Source of the DNA: Prevotellaceae bacterium
GTDB taxonomy: Bacteria; Bacteroidota; Bacteroidia; Bacteroidales; Paludibacteraceae
DNA: 44,061 nt
NCBI GenBank assembly: GCA_031271465.1
Contig: JAISVR010000017.1
Span: 1-44,061, forward strand
Reading direction: 5' to 3'
Within the stretch, counting starts at the first letter, position 1, and every line of letters begins with the position of its first letter. Below are positions 7,070 to 16,548 of this stretch, piece after piece. The position numbers and the translations under genes were made by a program. Under the pieces are notes generated by a model. The model saw only the letters and a list, made by a program, of their open reading frames with translations, made no database searches and was not told where the DNA came from.

Positions 7070-8062
7070 ATGAAAAATGCTAACATAGATGATTTCCAAC
7101 AAGAAATCGAATGTATCTATAAGGAAGAAAAATACTCTGTTCGTGATAACGGAGCGGTATTGCGACACCCACGTGATGAAAAACGACCACGTCCGACTGA
7201 TAATAAATGGACTTTTGGCAAGCCGAATGACAAACATGGATATATGGAGATTGCCTCTGTTCGTGTTCATATCATAGTGGCAACTGCATTTTTTGGAGTT
7301 AAGCCGACTAAAGAATATGTTGTTGACCATATTGATACAAACCGCCGTAATAATCGGGCAGAAAATCTCAGATGGGTAACAAGGCTGGAAAATGCGTTGA
7401 ATAATCCGATAACACGAAAGCGTATTATACTACGTTGCGGTAGTATTGATGCATTCCTTGCCAATCCGTCATTATTGCGTGAAAGTGATGTCGATACTGA
7501 TTTCAGTTGGATGCGTACAGTCAGTAATGCAGAGGCACAGGTCAGCAAAGAGCGATTGTTGGAATGGGCAGAAAGCGACAAACAACCATCAGGCGGCACT
7601 TTGGGCGAATGGATATATCAACAGCCTGCCATGCAAAATTACCCTGCCGAAACAGCACAAAAAGAACCGGATATATTGATGTCTTTAACATCAGGAGCTG
7701 CACAGCGCAACTGGCGCACACCAACTGAATTTCCCTGCACTCCTCAAAATGCCGGTAACAACACGCTTGTCGCCTATGCCGATAATCTGAAAGCGGGAGC
7801 AATTTTTTCACACAACCAATATGGGTCATCTTTAGTAATAAATAGAGGATTTTCCGAAGATAAACAATCGTTATATGTCATAACTGAATCTTCCGAAGGC
7901 GAAGCCATCAAGCCCTATTCACTTGCAAAAGTTACTTTTGAGGATGGTTTGTTTGTTCATGCTGGTAGTACTTTCTTTTCAAGGGAAGGTGCAGAAAAGC
8001 AATTTACCCTTGCACAGGGGTTGGAATGGACTGGTGGAGATTCCATCGATGATTATTGCTGA
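7070..8062 (+). CDS. HNH endonuclease-family protein
   Basis: This 330-residue protein has an HNH nuclease module near its N-terminus: VDHIDTNRRNNRAENLRWVT (residues 85-104), with the DH pair at 86-87, Asn95 and Asn99 filling the metal-binding and catalytic places. Upstream residues 20-75 look like the small DNA-binding beta segment (KYSVRDNGAVLRHP) often found before HNH in homing-type enzymes. Residues about 230-330 form a separate domain I do not recognise. The gene follows the small membrane-anchored gene by 11 bases and precedes the helicase operon by 71. It could be a free-standing homing endonuclease, or a restriction-like partner of the defence genes; position alone does not decide. 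Confidence 0.8.
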   Translation: MKNANIDDFQQEIECIYKEEKYSVRDNGAVLRHPRDEKRPRPTDNKWTFGKPNDKHGYMEIASVRVHIIVATAFFGVKPTKEYVVDHIDTNRRNNRAENLRWVTRLENALNNPITRKRIILRCGSIDAFLANPSLLRESDVDTDFSWMRTVSNAEAQVSKERLLEWAESDKQPSGGTLGEWIYQQPAMQNYPAETAQKEPDILMSLTSGAAQRNWRTPTEFPCTPQNAGNNTLVAYADNLKAGAIFSHNQYGSSLVINRGFSEDKQSLYVITESSEGEAIKPYSLAKVTFEDGLFVHAGSTFFSREGAEKQFTLAQGLEWTGGDSIDDYC

Positions 8063-8133
8063 AATGACAAATGATGTATTAACAAATTAAGTTCTTAATA
8101 TTGTGTAATAAATAGTTTCTAAATAAAGTCGTT

Positions 8134-11100
8134 ATGTATAGTTTATTCCCAGAAGAGCAAGTATCCATTGATTTTTCAGTCAAAATATCTTTTCCTGTTG
8201 GAAAGAATAAGAAAACCTACTATATGGGAAAAGAAAAGGGTATCCTTAAAAAGTATGAAGGAGATACCTTTTCAGGCTATGAGTTTCGTACTATACATGG
8301 ATTTGTCTATTTTCTCTCAAAGAACAAAGACAAATACCCCAAAGAAGGATATGATGCTGTATTTTACCTTCAATTGGATGAGAATCAAAAACCAACTTTA
8401 GAAACAATTCAAAATTGTAAGAAAAAGTTGCTTATTGGCAAACATCCATCTGTTTCAAAAGTCGTTTCCTCATGGCATAATGGATTTCAGTATAAGCAAG
8501 AAAAACGAAATGAGATGGGCGTAATAGTACAATATGGACTACGCCCGCCTCAAATCGGCGCATTGCATTCTATTTTAGCGCACTGGAGCATTTCAAACAA
8601 ACCTGCTTTAGTCATAATGCCAACAGGGACAGGAAAAACAGAAACAATGCTTTGCCTGTCAATCGCAAATCAAAATGAAAGAACATTAGTTATTGTTCCA
8701 ACTGATTCATTACGAACACAAATTTCCAATAAATTTATTGGATTGGGTATTCTTAAAATTGAGCCATTTGAAATTGTTGCGGATTCTGCTCTTTACCCCA
8801 AAGTATCTGTACTTAAAACGACTATTGATACAATTGAAGATGCAGAAAAAATATTAGATGCAAATGTGATTGTTTCCACACCTCAAATTCTGACAAACCT
8901 TCTCAAAACAGGGAAAAGTGATATTTTTAAACTGATTGTTCAGCAATGTAATAATTTGATTGTAGATGAAGCGCATCATATCGCAGCAAAAACATGGAAA
9001 GAAATAAAATTGAATTTTGAAGCAGCGGGAAAGCCTGTATTGCTATTCACTGCAACCCCATTCAGAAATGATGGCGGTCGTATTGAAGGAGAAACTATAT
9101 ATAACTATCCTTTATCTTTAGCACAAAGAGATAAGTATTACGAAAAAATCATATTTACCCCTATCGTAGATTTCAATCCAGCAACAGCCGATGAAAAGAT
9201 TGCGGAAAAGGCTATTGAAACGCTAAAAAGAGACCTCGAAGCCGGATATGACCACATCTTAATGGCTCGTGTTGATGAGAGAAAGAAAGCAGAAGAAGTT
9301 TACGAGCAGATATATAAAAAATATTCAGAGTATTCCCCTGTGTTTATTCATAGTGGGATATCGAAAACCTTGCAGCGAGAAATACTCGAAGGAATTAAAG
9401 AAAAACGACACCGAATTATTGTTTGTGTGGATATGCTTGGAGAAGGATTTGACCTTCCTCAATTAAAAATCTGTGCAATGCACGAGATGCATAAAAACAT
9501 AACCACATCATTTCAGTTCATCGGAAGATTTACAAGAACGACGGGGAGTAATCTTGGCCCCGCAACTATTATTGCTAATATCGTTGATAATGGGTTTAAA
9601 GGTGTGCTAAACGAATTGTATCGCAAGGATTCGGATTGGGATAAAATCATAAGCCAATCAAATGAAGATATTATCGGGGGTATTGTCAAAGAAGAAAGTT
9701 TCTTTAAAAACTTTTCTGATGTACCGATACCATACAAAATTCCTATACGGAACATCACGCCCGCTATGAGTACTGTGGTGTTTAAACTATATGATAGTAA
9801 TGTTCTTTGGCGTCCCGAAAAATATATTGATTATTTCAAAAATAAAAAATACGAAACGGTTGCTGTTGAGCATAATGAAAAGAACTTACAGGTAATCATA
9901 GCTCGTAACACAGAGAAAGTCCCTTGGGGAAAAATTGACGACCTGATTAATACCGAATATGACCTGTATATTGCGTATTTGAACCCCGAACAGAAACTTT
10001 TATATATAAACAGTTCGAATAATGGTTCTACCCATGATAAACTTGCAGAAGCATTAGTCGGCAAGAATATTTCTTTATACAATGAAGGTGATATATACAG
10101 GGTTTTGCATAATGTATTCCAGTTGGAGTTGTTTAATCTTGGATTAAAATCGCATTTGGATGGTCCGATTAGTTTTACAATGTATGCTGGAAATGGGATA
10201 GTCAAAGGGTTAAGCGAAATTGAGAAAGGAATGCATAGTTCGAATTTGTTTGGAACAGGCTATGAGGACGGAGAAAAAATAACCATTGGCTGTTCGAATA
10301 AGGGACGTGTGTGGACAAAGTTGGTTAAATCTATACCGGATTATTGTGAATGGTGCGATAAGACCGGAGTTAAGTTGTTAGATGAAACGATTGATACAAA
10401 AAATATTTTTGACTTCATTCAAAAGCCCGAAAGAATATCTAAATTTCCCGAAGGAAAAGTTCCAATATCAATCAAATGGAATGAGAAGTTTTATTATGAC
10501 CCGCAATCAGCGGTTTATGGTTCTAACTTGCTAATAGACTATAACATTGAATTAGTAGCTTACACCCTTAATACTGTTGAATTTGACATTATCACTGGAA
10601 GTGGTGCATCTTCATATAAGTTGGAATTAGATGAAGATAAGAATGGACGAGGATATAAATACACCCTCATCAAAGGCAATCCAATTATCATAAATCAAAG
10701 AAAAGAAAGTAAAGACATTATTGATTTATTCTTCGAATATCCACCGACTATATGGTTTCAGGACAATTCAAAAATGTACAATGATTTATTTTTCTTATTC
10801 AACTACAAATCCCCAATTTTTGATACGGAAAAGATATTCGCTTATAATTGGGATGGTATTGATATTACTAAGGAATCGCAGAAAAAAACTAAACGGGAAG
10901 ATTCAATACAGTATAGAGTACTTGAACGATTGAAGGAAGAACCGGAGTATGATATTATTTTTGATGATGACGATGCAAACGAAGCAAGCGACATCATCGC
11001 AATAAAAGGGTACGAATCAGAACATAATAAACTTATATTTGAATTGTACCATTGCAAATTTTCATCCAAAGAAGAACCCGGAGGGCGATTAAAAGATTTA

Positions 11101-11427
11101 TATGAAGTATGCGGCCAAGCGCAAAGAAGTTATCATTGGCGACACAATGCAATAGAATTGTTGAAACACATGAACCGCAGAAATAGTACTCGCCTCGCGC
11201 AAGGAAATCCTTCGAGATATGAGAAAGGTGGGGACGATGAATTGCTTATAATTCAAAATATGCTATTATCGAATTATTGTGACATTGAGTTCAATATATA
11301 TGTAGTTCAGCCGGGAATTGAAAAGAATAAATTGGCTAACAGTTCGGAATTATTGTCATTACTTGGCGCAACCGACTTGCTATTAAAGAGAACAGGAAAT
11401 GAATTTTATATAATCACTAACGAGTAA
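8134..11427 (+). CDS. DEAH-box superfamily 2 helicase with C-terminal PD-(D/E)xK-like domain
   Basis: This 1097-residue protein is a superfamily 2 helicase of the type III restriction/UvrB-like group. Visible motifs are: LRPPQ before the core, Walker A PTGTGKT (163-169), DEAH (278-281), TAT (306-308), and motif VI GRFTRTTG near 458-466. After the helicase core comes a long region (about 500-930) that I cannot assign. The C-terminal part contains EASDIIAIKGYE (from 950) and FELYHCKFS, which give Asp953, Glu970 and Lys975, matching a PD-(D/E)xK nuclease; then LYEVCGQAQRSYHWRH. The N-terminal ~140 residues precede the helicase and may recognise DNA. The GajA-like gene starts 14 bases after its stop, so the three genes 8134-15157 form one operon. 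An anti-phage role is inferred from these partners. Confidence 0.88.
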   Translation: MYSLFPEEQVSIDFSVKISFPVGKNKKTYYMGKEKGILKKYEGDTFSGYEFRTIHGFVYFLSKNKDKYPKEGYDAVFYLQLDENQKPTLETIQNCKKKLLIGKHPSVSKVVSSWHNGFQYKQEKRNEMGVIVQYGLRPPQIGALHSILAHWSISNKPALVIMPTGTGKTETMLCLSIANQNERTLVIVPTDSLRTQISNKFIGLGILKIEPFEIVADSALYPKVSVLKTTIDTIEDAEKILDANVIVSTPQILTNLLKTGKSDIFKLIVQQCNNLIVDEAHHIAAKTWKEIKLNFEAAGKPVLLFTATPFRNDGGRIEGETIYNYPLSLAQRDKYYEKIIFTPIVDFNPATADEKIAEKAIETLKRDLEAGYDHILMARVDERKKAEEVYEQIYKKYSEYSPVFIHSGISKTLQREILEGIKEKRHRIIVCVDMLGEGFDLPQLKICAMHEMHKNITTSFQFIGRFTRTTGSNLGPATIIANIVDNGFKGVLNELYRKDSDWDKIISQSNEDIIGGIVKEESFFKNFSDVPIPYKIPIRNITPAMSTVVFKLYDSNVLWRPEKYIDYFKNKKYETVAVEHNEKNLQVIIARNTEKVPWGKIDDLINTEYDLYIAYLNPEQKLLYINSSNNGSTHDKLAEALVGKNISLYNEGDIYRVLHNVFQLELFNLGLKSHLDGPISFTMYAGNGIVKGLSEIEKGMHSSNLFGTGYEDGEKITIGCSNKGRVWTKLVKSIPDYCEWCDKTGVKLLDETIDTKNIFDFIQKPERISKFPEGKVPISIKWNEKFYYDPQSAVYGSNLLIDYNIELVAYTLNTVEFDIITGSGASSYKLELDEDKNGRGYKYTLIKGNPIIINQRKESKDIIDLFFEYPPTIWFQDNSKMYNDLFFLFNYKSPIFDTEKIFAYNWDGIDITKESQKKTKREDSIQYRVLERLKEEPEYDIIFDDDDANEASDIIAIKGYESEHNKLIFELYHCKFSSKEEPGGRLKDLYEVCGQAQRSYHWRHNAIELLKHMNRRNSTRLAQGNPSRYEKGGDDELLIIQNMLLSNYCDIEFNIYVVQPGIEKNKLANSSELLSLLGATDLLLKRTGNEFYIITNE

Positions 11428-11441
11428 TTTGAAAATAAACA

Positions 11442-13484
11442 ATGTATATTTCAAAAATAAAAATCAAAGGATTTAGGAATTTCAAAGATAAAGAAATTCT
11501 ATTCAACGATGGTATAAATGTCATCATTGGACATAATAATGCAGGGAAAAGCAATGTTCTAAAAGCGATATCCCTAGTGATTGATACTCAGAGTTCAAAA
11601 CGATTGGATATACATGACCTCAATCAGAATACAAGCCTTGAAGAACTAAAGGCTAACCCACCAATAGTAACTATCAGTCTTTTTATTTCTCAAAGTGATA
11701 ATGAAGATACTAATTCGGATGATTTGGTTACAGTCGGAAATTATCTAACTCGCTTAGAAGCCCCCTACGAAGCGTTACTTACATACGACTTCTTTCTTCC
11801 TGAAAGTGAAAGAGAAAAATATATTAAAGCATTATCAGAAGTAACTGATATACAAAAAGCATGGAAAATTATTAAACATGACTTTATTAGGCTCTACATT
11901 TCAAAAATATGGGGAGGAGACCCTAATTTACAAATGCAGGCTGATAGTGAGTCTCTACAAAAATTTGATTTCCAGTTTTTGGATGCTATTAGAGATGTAG
12001 AACGTGACATGTTTTCAGGGCGTAATACTCTTTTGAGGGATGTGTTAGATTTCTTTATGGATTATGATATAAAGAATGACACAACCAAAGACTCTGATAC
12101 CAAGATTGCAGAAATAAAAGCCTTGAAAGAGAAATTTTCTACTGACGCAGATGTTTTGTTACAAACATTGCAGGACAGAATGCAAAGCGGAAAAGAACAA
12201 ATTCTTGATTATGCTAAACAAACAGGAGCATCATTTAATAAAGCGAACCCTGATTTTGACGGAAGTTTGTCTGATGTCGAATTATTTTCAGCACTAAAAC
12301 TGATTATTAAATATGAAACGGGTATAACAATTCCTGCTACTCATAATGGATTAGGATATAATAATCTCATATTCATGTCTTTGCTTTTAGCAAAAATGCA
12401 GGTTAATTCAGACGGTAATTATTTGGGAAGCAATGCTAAGGTATTTCCTATTTTAGCGATTGAAGAACCCGAAGCTCATCTTCATCCTGCAATGCAATAT
12501 AAATTTTTAAAATTTCTGAAAGAGAATAAAGATGTTAAGAAGAAAGCACGGCAAATATTTGTTACCACCCATTCTACTCAAATCACATCGGCAGTTTCGT
12601 TGGATGAAATAATTTGTCTTCACAATGAAAACAATGTTTTATCCATAGGCTATCCCGGTAAGGTTTTTAATGATTGCGATGAGGATAAAAAATCCAAAGC
12701 ATACGTCCAACGGTTTTTAGATGCTACAAAATCAGATATGCTTTTTGCTCAAAAAGTTATTTTAGTTGAAGGTATTGCCGAAGAACTGCTTTTGCCAACA
12801 ATGGCTAAGTATATTAGCCATTCTGTTGAAGACAGCCATATTGCAATTATAAATGTTGGAGGGAGATATTTTGACCACTTCATTAAACTGTTTAGTTCCT
12901 CAAATGGCTATTCTATACCTAAGAAAATAGCATGTATTACAGATAGAGACCCAAGTAGGAAGGCGAAAAATGGGGGAAAGAATTTTGAAAAATGTTACCC
13001 TTATGAATTTAACCATGATTCTACAAACTTCGACTATGTAGAAAATGCACAAGCCAATATCAATAAATTTGGAACAGATAGTAATATTCGATTCTTTAGT
13101 CAAGATATAGATAAGGGCAAAACATTTGAATATGATTTAATCCTACATAATCATGATTTAGAATTACTCATAACAGAGTCTATGAGAAATCAACAGGAAA
13201 TCAAGGAACTAATGCAATCAAGCCTTGCTGATGCGGTGAGTAAATTAAGGGCAGGTGGGGAAAATGATAGAATAATACAATCTTTAGAATTATCACAATG
13301 GTCGGATGCAGAAAAAAAGAAAGCATTGATTGCCTCTCGATATTTGAACTCTATTGGAAAAGGTGAAAATTCATTGGAATTATGCTACTGTTTGGAGGAT
13401 AATCTATTAAAACCCGATGCAGAAAAAAAGTCTTTTGTTATTCCACAATATATTAAAGATGCGATAGAATGGCTAATTCAATAA
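11442..13484 (+). CDS. gajA: OLD-family ATPase/TOPRIM nuclease, GajA-like
   Basis: This 680-residue protein has the build of OLD-family nucleases. An ABC-type ATPase is split around a helical insert: Walker A GHNNAGKS (30-37), an LGYNNL signature (304-309), Walker B ILAIEEPEAHLHP (337-349) and the H-loop TTHS (375-378). A TOPRIM nuclease follows: LVEG with Glu443 and the DRD pair at 501-503. With a UvrD-like helicase gene overlapping its end by 16 bases, it matches GajA of the Gabija anti-phage system, where GajA is a nucleotide-sensing DNA nickase and GajB its partner. It is about 100 residues longer than the best-known GajA. Identification as gajA rests on domain order plus the neighbour; a class 1 or other OLD system is the alternative. 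Confidence 0.85.
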   Translation: MYISKIKIKGFRNFKDKEILFNDGINVIIGHNNAGKSNVLKAISLVIDTQSSKRLDIHDLNQNTSLEELKANPPIVTISLFISQSDNEDTNSDDLVTVGNYLTRLEAPYEALLTYDFFLPESEREKYIKALSEVTDIQKAWKIIKHDFIRLYISKIWGGDPNLQMQADSESLQKFDFQFLDAIRDVERDMFSGRNTLLRDVLDFFMDYDIKNDTTKDSDTKIAEIKALKEKFSTDADVLLQTLQDRMQSGKEQILDYAKQTGASFNKANPDFDGSLSDVELFSALKLIIKYETGITIPATHNGLGYNNLIFMSLLLAKMQVNSDGNYLGSNAKVFPILAIEEPEAHLHPAMQYKFLKFLKENKDVKKKARQIFVTTHSTQITSAVSLDEIICLHNENNVLSIGYPGKVFNDCDEDKKSKAYVQRFLDATKSDMLFAQKVILVEGIAEELLLPTMAKYISHSVEDSHIAIINVGGRYFDHFIKLFSSSNGYSIPKKIACITDRDPSRKAKNGGKNFEKCYPYEFNHDSTNFDYVENAQANINKFGTDSNIRFFSQDIDKGKTFEYDLILHNHDLELLITESMRNQQEIKELMQSSLADAVSKLRAGGENDRIIQSLELSQWSDAEKKKALIASRYLNSIGKGENSLELCYCLEDNLLKPDAEKKSFVIPQYIKDAIEWLIQ

Positions 13485-15157
13485 CTTCTGACGATTTAAT
13501 TCCCATCGAACAACATTTTCGAGTTTCGGCAGGCCCCGGAGCCGGGAAAACACATTGGCTGGTAAACCACATAAAGAATGTTTTGCACACATCATTGCGT
13601 TTAGGTAAAATGCGAAAAATAGCGTGTATTACTTATACCAATATTGCTGTTGCTACTATTTTATCTCGACTTGGAACTTCATCAGATAAAGTCGAAGTAA
13701 GTACAATACATAGTTTTTTGTATAAACATATTGTAAAGCCTTATGCAAGGTTTATAGCCAGTGATTACGACTTGAATGTTGCTAAGATGGATGGACATGA
13801 AGATATAATCTTATCGAATTATTCTTTTTTAGATGAACTTAAACAAGCAACAGGTCAACAAAGGATAAACGATAATGCCGCTTTGGTTGATGCCATTACT
13901 AAAGCAAAATGGAAATTTAATCCTACTGGGGTACTTGAAATAAAACCTGACTATCCCCGAAGAATTGATAATTATTCTGTCAAGAATGAAACATATTCCC
14001 AATATAAGAAAATGGCATGGACAAAGGGAGTATTGCATCATGATGATGTATTGTTTTTCAGTTATCAACTTTTAGTTAAATTCCCGTTTATACAAAGTGT
14101 TCTAAGAGCAAAGTTCCCTTACTTTTTTATTGATGAGTTTCAAGATTCAAACCCTATCCAAGTACGAATTTTAGGGATGATAGGGCAAGCGGAAACGAAG
14201 GTCGGAATAATAGGTGATAAAGCCCAATCTATATATTTATTTCAGGGTGCAGATGCAAGCCAATTTGAAGCATTTATTTTACATGGAATAGTCGATTATA
14301 AGATGTCTGACAATCGCAGAAGTACAAATCAAATTATAGATTGTCTTAATATAGTTCGTCCCGCATTCCCACAAAATAAATACAATGATATCAATAGTGA
14401 ATTGCCCTGTATATTAGTTGGTGATATAAAATCTGCGTTTGCTAAAGGAAAGGAACTTTCTTCATCTGATGTTATTCATACTTTATCGTATAAAAATGTA
14501 ATATCTAATGCGATGAAAAAAGAAATGAATAACAATATCCCGACAGGAAATTTGTTACACGCATTATCTGAAACAGATTCTAATAAAGAAAGGCAAATCA
14601 TTATTTCAATATGTATTAAAGCGACGGAGTTTGCATTACATAACAGATTTAAAGATGCTTTAAAAGAGTTAGATAAATTATTTAGAGGACATAAAGATTT
14701 ATCAAGAAAAGAAGCTCTGAAACATCTCATTTTATTGAGAAACAAATACCATGAGTATTGTAATGGCTCTTTGCTCGAATATCACACATTCGTCAATACC
14801 CAAATTAAGCAAATATCGGGACTTAGGAAAGGTGCAATTTTAGATTTTTATACTAACCATACTTACCAACAATTAGCTGTTTGCGTTAATATTATAGAAG
14901 ATGATAGCTTACATAGAACTATTCATAAGTCGAAAGGCGATGAATTTGATAATGTGATTTTGATTTTGGATGAAGAAAAAGACTTAAACTTTCTATTTGC
15001 GCCTGATTTAGATGGAAAAGAAGAACATCGAGTATTTTATGTGGCTATGAGTAGGGCAAAAAATAGGTTATTTATATCAACCCCAACATTGAGTGCCGCA
15101 AATAGGACTAAATTGGCAAGAATGCCTATTTCAGTTCATGATTTGCCAGTTTCGTAA
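13469..15157 (+). CDS. gajB: UvrD/Rep-like superfamily 1 helicase, GajB-like
   Basis: This 562-residue protein is a superfamily 1A helicase. Motifs in order are: Walker A GPGAGKT (22-28), ACITYTN (motif Ia, near 50), IDEFQD (motif II, Asp222-Glu223-Gln225), KMSDNRRSTNQ (motif IV), TIHKSKGDEFDNV (motif V, near 490) and VFYVAMSRAKNR (motif VI, near 525). It is shorter than UvrD or Rep, as GajB proteins are. It starts inside the end of the OLD-nuclease gene (16-base overlap), which implies translational coupling. In Gabija, GajB binds the GajA tetramer and is thought to respond to DNA ends. It is the last gene of the operon, 245 bases before the tRNA. Confidence 0.85.
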   Translation: MANSITSDDLIPIEQHFRVSAGPGAGKTHWLVNHIKNVLHTSLRLGKMRKIACITYTNIAVATILSRLGTSSDKVEVSTIHSFLYKHIVKPYARFIASDYDLNVAKMDGHEDIILSNYSFLDELKQATGQQRINDNAALVDAITKAKWKFNPTGVLEIKPDYPRRIDNYSVKNETYSQYKKMAWTKGVLHHDDVLFFSYQLLVKFPFIQSVLRAKFPYFFIDEFQDSNPIQVRILGMIGQAETKVGIIGDKAQSIYLFQGADASQFEAFILHGIVDYKMSDNRRSTNQIIDCLNIVRPAFPQNKYNDINSELPCILVGDIKSAFAKGKELSSSDVIHTLSYKNVISNAMKKEMNNNIPTGNLLHALSETDSNKERQIIISICIKATEFALHNRFKDALKELDKLFRGHKDLSRKEALKHLILLRNKYHEYCNGSLLEYHTFVNTQIKQISGLRKGAILDFYTNHTYQQLAVCVNIIEDDSLHRTIHKSKGDEFDNVILILDEEKDLNFLFAPDLDGKEEHRVFYVAMSRAKNRLFISTPTLSAANRTKLARMPISVHDLPVS

Positions 15158-15319
15158 TTTCAGATTAAGTCTTGATTTTTACAGAAAGCGAAGATTATAG
15201 ATAATCATTCATTAAAAAAGAATCCCTTCAGCAAAAATTCTACAGCGAAACAAACAGATAATAAAGACCAAATTTACTACCTTTGCTATCAAGTTTTTTG
15301 GTCGGCGAGATATTACATA

Positions 15320-15368
15320 TAAAACCAAAACACCCAATTTTACCTTTTTGGGTGTAAAATCGGGTGTT
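15320..15368 (-). terminator. Terminator of the tRNA-Asp transcript
   Basis: Read on the minus strand, AACACCCGATTTTAC (15368-15354) pairs with 15343-15329 at 14 of 15 positions, and the stem is followed by TTTTGGTTTT. It lies just past the tRNA 3' end and also near the probable element boundary. The rest of 15158-15400 holds an orphan -7-like TACCTTTG (15278-15285) and no gene. Confidence 0.6.
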
Positions 15369-15402
15369 AATCTTGCAATTTGCTGATTTTCAGCGTTATT
15401 TG

Positions 15403-15476
15403 CGGTATGGACGGGACTCGAACCCGCGACCCCCTGCGTGACAGGCAGGTATTCTAACCAACTGAACTACCACACC
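15403..15476 (-). tRNA. tRNA-Asp (anticodon GTC)
   Basis: On the minus strand a complete 74-base cloverleaf is present. The acceptor arms GGTGTGG and CCATACC pair (one G-U), the D-loop has AGTTGGTTAGA, the anticodon stem-loop CCTGCCTGTCACGCAGG carries GTC for aspartate, and the T-arm is GCGGGTTCGAGTCCCG. The discriminator base is G and CCA is not encoded. The accessory region lies on its 3' side, the usual side for integration of elements that use tRNA ends as attachment sites. Confidence 0.96.
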
Positions 15477-15496
15477 ATGGTGCTGATTTGCGGGTG

Positions 15497-15527
15497 CAAA
15501 GATATCGCTAATTTTTATATCTGCAAT
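15497..15527 (-). promoter_or_regulatory. Promoter of tRNA-Asp
   Basis: On the minus strand ATTG (15527-15524), 19 bases, TATCTTTG (15504-15497). The start point would be about 15 bases before the tRNA 5' end. The -33 has one mismatch from TTTG. Confidence 0.65.
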
Positions 15528-15593
15528 AGTTTTTCCGAAAAAAACTTATATTTCTGTGATTTTTTTTTGTTTCCATTTTTCGCATTTTATCAT

Positions 15594-15601
15594 TACCTTT
15601 G
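15594..15601 (+). promoter_or_regulatory. Promoter -7 box of purU
   Basis: TACCTTTG matches TAnnTTTG; a TTTG lies 24 bases upstream, longer than ideal. The predicted transcript starts near 15608, downstream of the first in-frame ATG (15556), which supports the GTG at 15625 as the true start. Confidence 0.55.
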
Positions 15602-15624
15602 GCGACTCATTAAAAAACTTAGCT

Positions 15625-16488
15625 GTGAATACAAATAATACCGCAATTCTTCTTATCCATTGTCCCGATAAACCGGGTATATTAGCTACTGTTACCGATT
15701 TTATTAATGTAAATAAAGGAAATATACTTTATTTAGACCAATGGGTTAATAAAGAAGAAAAGTTATTTTTTATGCGTGTGGAGTGGGATTTAACATTGTT
15801 TGAAATCCCTCGCGACAAAATTGAAGAATATTTTGCTATCCTTATTGCCAATCGTTTTACGATGGAATATAAATTATATTTTAAGGACATCAAACCCCGT
15901 ATGGCGGTATTTGTATCTAAGATGTCGCACTGTCTTTTTGATATGTTGGCACGCTATACCGCCGGCGAATGGAGTGTTGAAATACCTCTTATTATAAGCA
16001 ATCATACGGATTTAGAACACATTGCCGATAAGTTTGATATCCCTTATTATCATTTCCCAATTACCAAAGAAAACAAAGCAGAACAAGAGGCGGCAGAATT
16101 GGCTTTGTTGCGTGAACACAAGATAGACTTTGTTGTATTGGCGCGTTATATGCAAGTGCTTTCCGAAAATTTTACCGCACATTATCCTAATGCGGTAATT
16201 AATATCCACCATTCATTTTTACCTGCTTTTGTGGGTGCAAAACCTTATCATGCTGCGCATGCGCGGGGAGTAAAACTAATTGGTGCTACGAGCCATTATA
16301 TTACTGCCGATCTTGATGCGGGACCGATTATCGAACAAGATGTTACACATGTTACACACAAAGATACCGTGGAAACGCTGGTAGCTAAAGGGCGCGATTT
16401 AGAAAAGATAGTACTTTCCACAGGGGTAGCCAAACATATTGAACATAAGATTTTGGCATACAATAACCGCACGGTAGTTTTTGATTAA
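15625..16488 (+). CDS. purU: Formyltetrahydrofolate deformylase
   Basis: PurU hydrolyses 10-formyltetrahydrofolate to formate and tetrahydrofolate, balancing one-carbon pools and supplying formate for PurT-type purine synthesis. From the GTG at 15625 the protein is 288 residues, the usual size; the longer reading from 15556 adds a non-conserved hydrophobic stretch that lies upstream of the promoter. An ACT domain fills residues about 6-80 (HCPDKPGILATVTDFI), and the formyltransferase fold fills 93-270 with NIHHSFLPAF (193-202, catalytic Asn193 and His195) and LDAGPII (Asp231). It is divergent from tRNA-Asp and convergent with the DUF3276 gene. Assignment is secure. Confidence 0.95.
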   Translation: MNTNNTAILLIHCPDKPGILATVTDFINVNKGNILYLDQWVNKEEKLFFMRVEWDLTLFEIPRDKIEEYFAILIANRFTMEYKLYFKDIKPRMAVFVSKMSHCLFDMLARYTAGEWSVEIPLIISNHTDLEHIADKFDIPYYHFPITKENKAEQEAAELALLREHKIDFVVLARYMQVLSENFTAHYPNAVINIHHSFLPAFVGAKPYHAAHARGVKLIGATSHYITADLDAGPIIEQDVTHVTHKDTVETLVAKGRDLEKIVLSTGVAKHIEHKILAYNNRTVVFD

Positions 16489-16548
16489 ACTAACATAAAT
16501 CCTTTGCGAATATCATTGTTTTGTTTTTCAACAACAACTCTTCGCAAG

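Noticed and set aside
15556-15624. Upstream ATG start for purU
   Set aside because: It precedes the promoter -7 box at 15594-15601 and adds a non-conserved hydrophobic stretch; the GTG at 15625 gives the normal length.
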